NCBI GenBank assembly: GCA_002432085.1
Contig: DJFN01000221.1
Span: 1,894 to 10,911 of the forward strand
From: Flavobacteriales bacterium UBA5871
Lineage (GTDB): Bacteria > Bacteroidota > Bacteroidia > Flavobacteriales_D > Crocinitomicaceae
Direction of reading: 5' to 3'
DNA: 9,018 nucleotides
Below the pieces are notes generated by a model. The model saw only the letters and a list, made by a program, of their open reading frames with translations. It was not told the DNA's origin and did no database searches. The position numbers and the translations under genes were made by a program. Below, in pieces: positions 1 through 5,188 of the stretch (the stretch's first letter is position 1; each line of letters begins with the position of its first letter).

Positions 1-46
1 GAGTGTCGTTCTCGTCAACCAGGATCACTTCGTCGGTCCGTTCCAT
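1..46 (-). CDS. idi: Probable isopentenyl-diphosphate delta-isomerase, N-terminal fragment (partial)
   Basis: Only the first 15 codons lie in the window; the gene runs off the left edge. They read MERTDEVILVDENDT. A short acidic lead followed by VILVDEND resembles the first beta strand of type 1 isopentenyl-diphosphate isomerases, Nudix-fold enzymes that interconvert IPP and DMAPP in isoprenoid synthesis. The Nudix signature and catalytic Cys and Glu would lie outside the window, so this call rests on N-terminal resemblance alone, and another Nudix hydrolase is possible. The ATG at 46-44 is preceded by an A-rich leader and, 19 nt upstream, a good -7-like element. A strong terminator for the preceding gene lies further upstream, so this is probably a separate transcription unit. 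Confidence 0.55.
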   Translation of the reverse strand, partial: MERTDEVILVDENDT

Positions 47-65
47 GATAATGGGTTTTCGTAGA

Positions 66-94
66 GAAAGGTACGACTTTTATCGACCCTTGAA
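66..94 (-). promoter_or_regulatory. Putative promoter of the idi-like gene
   Basis: On the minus strand TACCTTTC (73-66) matches seven of eight positions of the Bacteroidota -7 element TAnnTTTG. A weak TTC lies 18 nt upstream where the -33 TTG would be expected. The ATG follows 19 nt after the -7 element, and the site lies just downstream of the previous gene's terminator. The motif is short, so chance is a real alternative. Confidence 0.35.
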
Positions 95-118
95 TCGGCG
101 TCCTGGTGAATTAATGCC

Positions 119-152
119 AAAAAAATCACGACCTGAGATCAAGCCGTGATTT
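119..152 (-). terminator. Rho-independent terminator after the 128-aa gene
   Basis: Read on the minus strand, AAATCACG (152-145) pairs perfectly with CGTGATTT (130-123). The interior continues as GCTTG/CAGGT with two G-T pairs, giving a 13-bp stem with an ATCT loop. A run of T's follows at once (the A run 119-125 on the plus strand, partly in the stem). It starts 28 nt after the stop of the 128-aa gene. The plus-strand side has no T run, so it should work in one direction. Confidence 0.85.
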
Positions 153-179
153 CCGTTTAGCATTTGTCTGTTCGACTTC

Positions 180-566
180 TTAAAAAGCGGCGTCTGTTGG
201 CCAGTTGCTGGTGATCTGGATCGGCGAGCCATCTTCGTTGAACATGATTCCCGCACGTTTCTCACCGGAAGGCAGCATGATGTTCAGGATAACTCGGTTC
301 AGAACGATTGATTTACCGTCGATCATGAAAGCCGTTGGATGCATGTCCGACATAAAAGCCAGCATACCGGAAAGTCCTGTTGGATGAAGCTCGATTTCTA
401 CCGGCGATCCATCGATAGAGTTCAGCCACGCCAATCCCATATTCGTTGAGAAATCCCATCTGTAGCTGAATGTACATTTCGGATTGTTTAAAACCGGTTG
501 ACCCTCCATGGTCTTATCCAATACAACTTCAAAAGTGTCGGATGAAGGAATGTTTGCCTGTGACAT
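180..566 (-). CDS. Conserved-looking hypothetical protein, 128 aa
   Basis: I do not recognise this protein. It is a complete 128-aa frame from ATG 566-564 to TAA 182-180. It has no signal peptide, membrane segment or lipobox, so a cytoplasmic location is likely. The sequence alternates short hydrophobic strands with turns (for example SIVLNRVILNIMLPSGEKRA near residues 86-105 and GIMFNEDGSPIQITSNWP near 106-123), suggesting a small all-beta fold. The single Cys at residue 31 argues against a metal-cysteine site. It stands alone: a strong terminator follows it, and 176 nt containing two hairpins separate it from tadA upstream. An A/T-rich leader (AATAAATAAACACT before the ATG) supports the start. 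Sensible composition and the dedicated terminator make it likely real; function is unknown. Confidence 0.75.
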   Translation of the reverse strand: MSQANIPSSDTFEVVLDKTMEGQPVLNNPKCTFSYRWDFSTNMGLAWLNSIDGSPVEIELHPTGLSGMLAFMSDMHPTAFMIDGKSIVLNRVILNIMLPSGEKRAGIMFNEDGSPIQITSNWPTDAAF

Positions 567-595
567 AGTGTTTATTTATTATAGTAGATAGTACC

Positions 596-614
596 GATCT
601 GCCCCCTGCAGATC
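596..614. repeat. Perfect 7-bp inverted repeat in the leader of the 128-aa gene
   Basis: GATCTGC (596-602) and GCAGATC (608-614) are perfect inverted copies around the 5-nt spacer CCCCT. No T run follows on either strand, so it is not a standard terminator. It lies 30 nt upstream of the ATG of the 128-aa gene and could be an operator or a 5'-UTR hairpin. Confidence 0.5.
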
Positions 615-704
615 ACGGGAACAATAATAGGCGAATGCCGATCCTTCTTCTTACGTAGAAATACCCTGTTTGCGAAAAGACGTATTTACACGGGTTAAAT
701 GCTT

Positions 705-734
705 CCCCCTTTGGAGGGGGACTGAGGGGGAGGA
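705..734. repeat. C/G-rich palindromic element between tadA and the 128-aa gene
   Basis: CCCCCT (705-710) and AGGGGG (715-720) form a perfect stem around TTGG. A second AGGGGGAGG tract (725-733) can compete for the same C-rich arm. The element starts 9 nt after the tadA stop. It lacks a T run and looks like a dispersed intergenic repeat of the kind I recall from Bacteroidota genomes (from memory, not searched). It may still act as a 3'-end stabiliser or weak terminator for the pheS-tadA operon. Confidence 0.6.
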
Positions 735-742
735 TTGGGAAT

Positions 743-1189
743 TTACCTTTTAGCCTCAAAAAAAGCTTTCAACAGCTCCGAACACTCTTCCGCCATCGGG
801 CCATTCGTTACCACCGTTTTCGGATGATACAGGTCCGTTCCGAATCTTCCGGCGCCGCGTTTTTCGTCGCGACTGGCGAAAACGATCTTTTCGAGCTGCG
901 ACCAGTAAAGCGCGCCGGCGCACATCACACACGGTTCCAGCGTGACATACAACGTACAATTTCGAAGGTATTTCCCACCTAAAAATTCGGCAGCGGCAGT
1001 GATGGCCTGCATTTCGGCATGAGCCGTTACGTCGTGGAGACGCTCGGTGAGGTTGTGTGCCCGGGCAATGACCTGTTGATTCACCACTACGACAGCTCCC
1101 ACGGGAATTTCTCCCAGTTCATAGGCTTTCTGGGCTTCCATAAAAGCCTGGCGCATGAAGTATTCGTCGTTGTAGGGTGAAACAAGCAT
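743..1189 (-). CDS. tadA: tRNA-specific adenosine deaminase TadA
   Basis: This 148-aa protein is a cytidine-deaminase-fold enzyme of the TadA family, which converts adenosine 34 to inosine in tRNA-Arg(ACG) so that one tRNA reads several CGN codons. The zinc site is complete: HAE at residues 57-59 (His zinc ligand, Glu proton shuttle) and PCVMC at 86-90 (two Cys ligands). The GEIPVGAVVV strand near 26-35 and ASRDEKRGAGR near 105-115 are also typical. Length is usual for the family. The ATG shares its A with the stop of the upstream cyclase gene (TAATG), indicating translational coupling and fixing the start, although a second Met at residue 12 is closer to where many homologues begin. It is the last gene of the operon. 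A guanine-deaminase-like relative is the main alternative, but the arrangement favours TadA. Confidence 0.93.
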   Translation of the reverse strand: MLVSPYNDEYFMRQAFMEAQKAYELGEIPVGAVVVVNQQVIARAHNLTERLHDVTAHAEMQAITAAAEFLGGKYLRNCTLYVTLEPCVMCAGALYWSQLEKIVFASRDEKRGAGRFGTDLYHPKTVVTNGPMAEECSELLKAFFEAKR

Positions 1190-2271
1190 TATTCAACCGG
1201 CTTGACTTCCATCAGCTTGCCCCAGTATTTCCCGGTCATGTAAAGCTTGTTGGTCGTTTTGTCGTAGGCAATTCCGTTGAGCACTTCGCCGCCCATCTGG
1301 CCAACAGGAACGAGGGCGGAAGCGTCGATCTCTTCCAGTACTTTACCCGAAAGCGGATCGATCACGATCACAATATCGGTCGTGTAAACATTGGCGTAGA
1401 TCTTTCCGTCGATGTATTCCAGCTCGTTCAGGCCAACGCGCGGACCAACATTGTCGTACACTTCGATCGTGCGAATGATATTGAAGGTCTTCGGGTCGCG
1501 GAAATAAATGCGCTCGGTTCCGTCCGACATGATGAGGTTTGTTCCGTCGTTGCACAATCCCCAGCCTTCGCCGGTGTAGGTGAATTCTTTCAGTTTTACC
1601 GTCAGCGAATTTTTGTCATAAACGAAGCATTTGCCGTTTTTCCATGTCAGCTGGAAAAGCTCGTCGCCGAGAATCGTGATGCCTTCGCCGAAATACGTTG
1701 CGTCGAGACCGTTTTTGGTAACGATTTTTCCGCTTTTGAGGTCGACCTGGCCTACAATACTGGCAGCTTCGCCATTTTGCGGATTCCCCGTTCCTTCATA
1801 AAGCTTTCCGTTGCTGAATTCCAGTCCCTGTGTATAGCTCGTGCGGTCATGATCGTAGCTTGCTACCACTTCCAATTTCACCGGTTTCGGAGCAATGTCG
1901 GACAACACGCGGAGCATGCGGGTATCTTCCTCCACGTTGCCGTCGTTGAGTGTCGAACGAAGTGTCAGTACACGCGTTCCGACTCCGTAATAATCGGCAT
2001 CGAGCAGGAACGTGATCGTGCCTTTCGGCGCAGTCCAGCGTTGGAACACGCTGTCGTGGTAGAGCAGCTCGACCGTTTTTACCTCATCCGAGTTCACCGT
2101 AAACGCTATCGGAATGGTTTTGCCGTAATCGGTTGCCAGGTTTTCCTCGAAATTGAAGCTGGCCGGGAAGCCGCTTTCGATATCGTCCGTCCCGCTTTTT
2201 TGCAGCAGCGGAACCAGGATAAATGCAGCGATGGCGACGATCAGGACAGCGAGAATGACAAAACGTTTCAT
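1189..2271 (-). CDS. Membrane-anchored glutaminyl-peptide cyclotransferase (glutamine cyclotransferase family)
   Basis: This 360-aa protein matches the bacterial/plant-type glutaminyl cyclase family (beta-propeller, Glu_cyclase_2 class), which turns N-terminal Gln of exported peptides into pyroglutamate. Residues 4-23 are one hydrophobic segment after MKR, with no lipobox Cys, so it is a signal anchor or signal peptide and the enzyme should act in the periplasm. Residues about 35-130 look like a beta-sandwich extension. The propeller covers about 135-360, with family landmarks YTQGL (146-150), YEGTG (158-162), EGWGL (235-239), SDGT (249-252), LNELE (281-285) and LNGIAYD (331-337). It sits third in the operon, 13 nt after ytxJ and overlapping tadA by 1 nt. 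The family call is firm; activity here is inferred. Confidence 0.92.
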   Translation of the reverse strand: MKRFVILAVLIVAIAAFILVPLLQKSGTDDIESGFPASFNFEENLATDYGKTIPIAFTVNSDEVKTVELLYHDSVFQRWTAPKGTITFLLDADYYGVGTRVLTLRSTLNDGNVEEDTRMLRVLSDIAPKPVKLEVVASYDHDRTSYTQGLEFSNGKLYEGTGNPQNGEAASIVGQVDLKSGKIVTKNGLDATYFGEGITILGDELFQLTWKNGKCFVYDKNSLTVKLKEFTYTGEGWGLCNDGTNLIMSDGTERIYFRDPKTFNIIRTIEVYDNVGPRVGLNELEYIDGKIYANVYTTDIVIVIDPLSGKVLEEIDASALVPVGQMGGEVLNGIAYDKTTNKLYMTGKYWGKLMEVKPVE

Positions 2272-2284
2272 GCAGGAAAGGTAT

Positions 2285-2647
2285 TTAGAGCAATGATTGA
2301 ATTTCTATCGGATCGATGTAAGCATGCGAAGCGGAATAAGCAACTTCGCCGTTTTTCAGCAGAATAGCCTGTGGTGATTCATGTCGCACACCTGTTTTTT
2401 CAGCAATAGCGTTCGAAACCGGACGATAAGCCAGCAGATCGAGAAAAACGCAGATACAGCTTTCAGGATCGGCTTTCCATTTCGTCTCGAAACGGTTCAG
2501 CGTCATGTTCGAGATGCTGCAGCTGGTGCTGTGCTTGAACAATAAAACGGGTTTCGTAAACGATTGCGCGATGACCTCGTCGAGCTGTTCGATGCTGGTG
2601 AGCTGAATCCACGGAACCGAAGCGGTATGACTGCCGAATAATCCCAT
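2285..2647 (-). CDS. ytxJ: Bacillithiol system redox-active protein YtxJ
   Basis: This 120-aa protein is a small thioredoxin-fold protein of the YtxJ/DUF2847 family, proposed to act with bacillithiol as a monothiol bacilliredoxin-like protein in the cytoplasm. Diagnostic segments are LLFKHSTSCSIS (35-46), with the single candidate redox Cys at 43, then YRPVSNAIAEKTGVRHESPQ (74-93) and SASHAYI (105-111). A further Cys pair at 64 and 66 (CIC) is outside the active-site loop. The position after the active Cys is Ser, where I remember Pro in many relatives. There is no signal peptide. The start at 2647 leaves 4 nt after the pheS stop, and 13 nt separate its stop from the cyclase start, so it is co-transcribed. 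The family assignment is strong; the physiological partner is inferred. Confidence 0.9.
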   Translation of the reverse strand: MGLFGSHTASVPWIQLTSIEQLDEVIAQSFTKPVLLFKHSTSCSISNMTLNRFETKWKADPESCICVFLDLLAYRPVSNAIAEKTGVRHESPQAILLKNGEVAYSASHAYIDPIEIQSLL

Positions 2648-2651
2648 ACGA

Positions 2652-3677
2652 TCAGAAATTAACGCCGCTGAATTGCTTCAGGAAGCGTACGTCGTTTTCG
2701 GAATACAGTCGCAGGTCGTTGACCTTGAACTTCAGCTGCGCGATGCGCTCGATTCCCATTCCGAAAGCAAATCCGGTGTATTCTTCGGGATCGATGCCGG
2801 AAGCTTTCAAGACGTTCGGATCTACCATACCGCAGCCGAGAATTTCCAGCCATCCGGTGTATTTACAAACGTTGCAGCCTTTGGCGTTGCAGATCGTGCA
2901 GGAAACATCCACTTCGGCGCTCGGCTGGGTAAATGGGAAGTAGGACGGCCGTAAACGGATCTGCGCTTTTTCGCCAAACAGCGATTGTGCGAAGTAATTC
3001 AGCGTCTGCTTCAGATCGGCAAACGAAACGTTCTTATCGATGTAAAGTCCTTCCACCTGGTGGAAAAAGCAGTGTGCGCGGGCGGAAATCGCCTCATTGC
3101 GGTAAACACGTCCCGGTGAAATGGTGCGGATCGGCGGCTGTGAGCTTTCCATCACACGTACCTGTACGGAAGACGTGTGCGTTCGCAGTGCCATTTCATT
3201 TTCGCCTTTTTCGATGAAGAACGTGTCCTGCATATCGCGGGCCGGGTGTTCCGGCGGGAAGTTCAAAGCCGAGAAATTGTGCCAGTCGTCTTCGATCTCC
3301 GGACCTTCGGAAACCGTATAGCCGATGCGCTCGAAGATCGCGATGATCTCGCTGCGTACCAGAGAGAGCGGGTGGCGGGAACCGAGAGCAACGGGTTCGC
3401 CCGGACGGGTCACATCCACATCGGAGGCCGATGAAGTGGCGTTTTCCAGTCCTTCTTTGGCGCCGGCCAGCTTGTCTTCCGCTTCCTTGCGCAAGTCGTT
3501 GAGAAGCTGCCCTACCAATCGTTTTTCCTCGTTCGGCACGGTCTTCAGCGCCCCGAACAATTCCTTTACCGTTCCTTTCGAGCCCAGAAAGCGCACGCGG
3601 AACTGCTCCAGCGTCTGTGCATCGGAGATAGGGAATGCCAGGATTTCCTGCCGGACCTGCTCAATCGTTTCCTTCAT
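2652..3677 (-). CDS. pheS: Phenylalanyl-tRNA synthetase alpha subunit
   Basis: This 341-aa protein is full length for bacterial PheS, the catalytic subunit of the (alpha-beta)2 enzyme that charges tRNA-Phe. The N-terminal part (about 1-85) is the tRNA-binding coiled coil, with FLGSKGTVKEL at 30-40. The class II catalytic core follows: HPLSLVRSEI (102-111), the motif 1 region GPEIEDDWHNFSALN (125-139), LRTHTSSVQVR (164-174), motif 2 with GRVYRNEAISARAHCFFHQ (189-207), and motif 3 with GFAFGMGIERIAQLKF (302-317). Four Cys at 260, 263, 268 and 271 form a knuckle-like insert seen in many PheS proteins. It is the first gene of the minus-strand operon; pheT is not adjacent. The ATG at 3677-3675 follows an A/T-rich leader. 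I could not identify a convincing promoter upstream. Confidence 0.97.
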   Translation of the reverse strand: MKETIEQVRQEILAFPISDAQTLEQFRVRFLGSKGTVKELFGALKTVPNEEKRLVGQLLNDLRKEAEDKLAGAKEGLENATSSASDVDVTRPGEPVALGSRHPLSLVRSEIIAIFERIGYTVSEGPEIEDDWHNFSALNFPPEHPARDMQDTFFIEKGENEMALRTHTSSVQVRVMESSQPPIRTISPGRVYRNEAISARAHCFFHQVEGLYIDKNVSFADLKQTLNYFAQSLFGEKAQIRLRPSYFPFTQPSAEVDVSCTICNAKGCNVCKYTGWLEILGCGMVDPNVLKASGIDPEEYTGFAFGMGIERIAQLKFKVNDLRLYSENDVRFLKQFSGVNF

Positions 3678-3880
3678 AATTTATCGCAATAAACCCAACC
3701 TTTTGATAACTCACTCGTCTGATAAGCAGAAAGAAAGCCGAAAAGTGTAACTTTTTTAATGCTGGAGAAGTTAAAGGTGTTAATTGTATCTATGCACGAA
3801 ATTAGTAAAATGCAGGATACTGGATTGTAAACAATAAAAGTTTATCTTTACGGTACAAAATTGCTAAACACGCCAATACT
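3678..3880. other. Intergenic region between divergent pheS operon and lipoprotein cluster
   Basis: This 203-nt A/T-rich region must hold the promoters of the minus-strand pheS operon and of the plus-strand lipoprotein genes. Apart from the putative lipoprotein promoter near its right end I see no convincing motif, hairpin or small gene. Reading frames crossing it look like extensions of pheS antisense frames. Confidence 0.6.
3825..3850 (+). promoter_or_regulatory. Putative promoter of the lipoprotein cluster
   Basis: TATCTTTA (3843-3850) matches seven of eight positions of TAnnTTTG. A TTG (3825-3827) lies 15 nt upstream as a -33 candidate, slightly closer than the usual spacing. The first lipoprotein ATG follows 30 nt after the -7 element. 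Confidence 0.4.
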
Positions 3881-4261
3881 ATGAATAAAACGCTACGGAA
3901 AATCTCCTTTTTAGGAATGATCGCCGCTTTGTTTTTCATGAGCGGTTGTAAGAAAAAAGATCCTTCCGTATTGAAGGTTTTCGTTCGCTCTTCCAATAAT
4001 GAGCTGGTTTCCAATGCGAAAGTGGTGATTATTGCAGATGTAGGCTCCGAGCCGCCGACACCGGCGTATGCGGATACGGTAATGACGAATTCTTCCGGCT
4101 TTGCTTATTTCGAAATGGACGAGTTCTTTGCTCAGCTTCCGAAAAAAGAAAAGACGGGTTATTTTGATATTCTCGCAAAAAGAGAAATCTCCCAGGGTGA
4201 AGGGTATGTACGCTGCCGTGCTTACATTACTTCGGTAAAAACGGTTTACCTGGAACCATAA
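3881..4261 (+). CDS. Small putative lipoprotein, member 1 of a three-gene cluster
   Basis: This 126-aa protein has a type II signal peptide: a basic start (MNKTLRK), a hydrophobic stretch (residues 9-20) and a lipobox ending SGC with the lipidated Cys at 23. The mature protein opens with the basic run CKKKD. The next 100 residues look like one small beta-sandwich: LKVFVRSSNNELVSNAKVVI (30-49) and TNSSGFAYFEMDEF (68-81) resemble the strand-turn pattern of carboxypeptidase-regulatory or prealbumin-like domains (pattern judgement only). It is clearly related in layout to the next two genes but is the most divergent, lacking the QLGQAGVAVL and KVE-ETTSE blocks, and it looks more A/T-rich. It ends 9-18 nt before the next gene, so the two are probably co-transcribed. 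Function unknown; an envelope location facing the periplasm or surface is inferred. Confidence 0.85.
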   Translation: MNKTLRKISFLGMIAALFFMSGCKKKDPSVLKVFVRSSNNELVSNAKVVIIADVGSEPPTPAYADTVMTNSSGFAYFEMDEFFAQLPKKEKTGYFDILAKREISQGEGYVRCRAYITSVKTVYLEP

Positions 4262-4279
4262 AACTATAAAGTGAACGAC

Positions 4280-4663
4280 ATGAACAAGCTATTTTCAACT
4301 GCTGTTTTCGCTTTGGCCATCGTGGGGATGGGCGTTGTGTTCTCCTCTTCGGGATGCCGCAAGAAAAAAGATACAATTGCCAAGGTACACGTGCGTGACG
4401 CAGCGAACGACCCGGTGGTGGGTGCACAAGTGGTGCTCAAAGGCGAGTCCACAACAACACCTTCGCCGCCCGTTATCCTGTTCGATACCACAACGACCAA
4501 CGGCTCGGGCGAAGCGATCTTCAACTTCAACGATGTGTACCAGCTCGGCCAGGCCGGTGTAGCGGTACTCAACATCGAAGCGGAGTTCGGATCACTGACC
4601 GGACAGGGAATCATCAAAGTGGAACAGGAAACCACTTCCGAAGAAACTGTATTCGTTCAGTAA
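4280..4663 (+). CDS. Small putative lipoprotein, member 2 of a three-gene cluster
   Basis: From ATG 4280 this is a 127-aa protein; an in-frame GTG at 4271 would add MND, but the ATG gives a better signal peptide (MNK then a hydrophobic run). The lipobox is SSGC with Cys at 26, followed by RKKKD. The mature part reads DTIAKVHVRDAANDPVVGAQ and later TNGSGEAIFNFNDVYQLGQA, typical of a single beta-sandwich domain in which GAQVVL and SGEAIFNF are neighbouring strands. It ends KVEQETTSEETVFVQ. A Thr/Pro-rich loop (STTTPSPP) sits between the first strands. It is a close paralogue of the third gene over most of its mature length. It follows member 1 by 18 nt and is closed by an intrinsic terminator. 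Function unknown. Codon choice looks richer in G/C than in member 1. Confidence 0.87.
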   Translation: MNKLFSTAVFALAIVGMGVVFSSSGCRKKKDTIAKVHVRDAANDPVVGAQVVLKGESTTTPSPPVILFDTTTTNGSGEAIFNFNDVYQLGQAGVAVLNIEAEFGSLTGQGIIKVEQETTSEETVFVQ

Positions 4664-4685
4664 TAGCTGACAGATATTCATTGAG

Positions 4686-4721
4686 ATGCCTCTTCGATTG
4701 ATCGGAGGGGCATTTTCTTTT
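4686..4721 (+). terminator. Rho-independent terminator after lipoprotein 2
   Basis: ATGCCTCTTCGA (4686-4697) pairs with TCGGAGGGGCAT (4702-4713) over 12 bp with two G-T pairs around the loop TTGA, followed by TTTCTTTT. It starts 22 nt after the stop of lipoprotein 2, so the third lipoprotein gene is probably at least partly separately transcribed. Confidence 0.88.
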
Positions 4722-4731
4722 CCAAAGATTT

Positions 4732-4739
4732 TATCATTG
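4732..4739 (+). promoter_or_regulatory. Possible -7 element for lipoprotein 3
   Basis: TATCATTG matches seven of eight positions of the Bacteroidota -7 consensus TAnnTTTG. It sits just after the terminator and 14 nt before the ATG at 4754. No clear -33 TTG is visible, so this is tentative. Confidence 0.3.
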
Positions 4740-4753
4740 CTGAAAAGAACCCA

Positions 4754-5134
4754 ATGAAACACCTTGTAAGAACCACACTGATCCTGTTGCTGGTCCCCGC
4801 AACTATTCTGTTTACCGGCTGTCGTAAAAAGAAAGACACCATCGCAAAAGTCTATGTCATCGACAGCTCGACGAATGAGCCCGTGATCGGCGCGCAGGTG
4901 AAGCTCGTTCCAGAGCCCACTCAGCCAAATTACATCGGATTGATCGACGAAAAAATCACTTCGACCAATCGCTCAGGCGAAGCCATTTTCCACTTCAACA
5001 AAGACTATCAGCTCGGACAAGCCGGTGTGGCGGTCCTGTTGGTCAAAGTTGAAATGAATGGAGCAACCGCCACAGGCTATATCAAAGTGGAAGAAGAAAC
5101 GACTTCAGAAAAAACGATCGTTTACGACTTCTAA
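4754..5134 (+). CDS. Small putative lipoprotein, member 3 of a three-gene cluster
   Basis: This 126-aa protein starts MKHLVRTT and has a hydrophobic run to residue 20 and a lipobox FTGC with Cys at 23, followed by RKKKD. It shares with member 2 the blocks GCRKKKDTIAKV, PV-GAQV-L, SGEAIF-FN, YQLGQAGVAVL, IKVE-ETTSE and general length, while the loop between the first strands differs in sequence and size. The pattern fits one transthyretin- or carboxypeptidase-regulatory-like beta-sandwich tethered to a membrane, but I do not recognise a named family. It ends 38 nt before the stop of the opposing S9 peptidase, with no terminator hairpin in between. Function unknown; the duplication with member 2 is directly visible. 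Confidence 0.87.
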   Translation: MKHLVRTTLILLLVPATILFTGCRKKKDTIAKVYVIDSSTNEPVIGAQVKLVPEPTQPNYIGLIDEKITSTNRSGEAIFHFNKDYQLGQAGVAVLLVKVEMNGATATGYIKVEEETTSEKTIVYDF

Positions 5135-5153
5135 TGCCTTGGATAAAAATTGC

Positions 5154-5188
5154 AATTGTTAATTGTCCAATGTCAATTGTCAATTGTC
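5154..5188. repeat. Five-unit 7-bp tandem repeat (AATTGTC)
   Basis: Five consecutive 7-bp units run in perfect register: AATTGTT, AATTGTC, CAATGTC, AATTGTC, AATTGTC. The array lies at the convergent junction of lipoprotein 3 and the S9 peptidase, and supplies the stop codon and last four codons of the peptidase. I recall similar CAATTGT-type repeats from Bacteroidota intergenic regions (memory only). Confidence 0.85.

Noticed and set aside
596..614. Intrinsic terminator for the pheS-tadA operon
   Set aside because: The hairpin has no T run on the minus strand and lies 129 nt after the tadA stop, so it was kept only as an inverted repeat.
1177..2367. 396-codon plus-strand open frame covering the cyclase gene
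   Set aside because: It is antisense to a clear glutaminyl cyclase and to parts of tadA and ytxJ. Its translation lacks domain structure or an export signal, and such frames arise from codon bias on the opposite strand.
3678..3760. Promoter of the pheS operon
   Set aside because: Several T-rich tracts exist on the minus strand (near TTACACTTTT), but none fits TAnnTTTG with a correctly spaced TTG well enough to annotate.
3802..4014. 70-codon minus-strand frame over the lipoprotein 1 signal peptide
   Set aside because: It overlaps the promoter and signal region of lipoprotein 1 on the opposite strand and has no supporting features.
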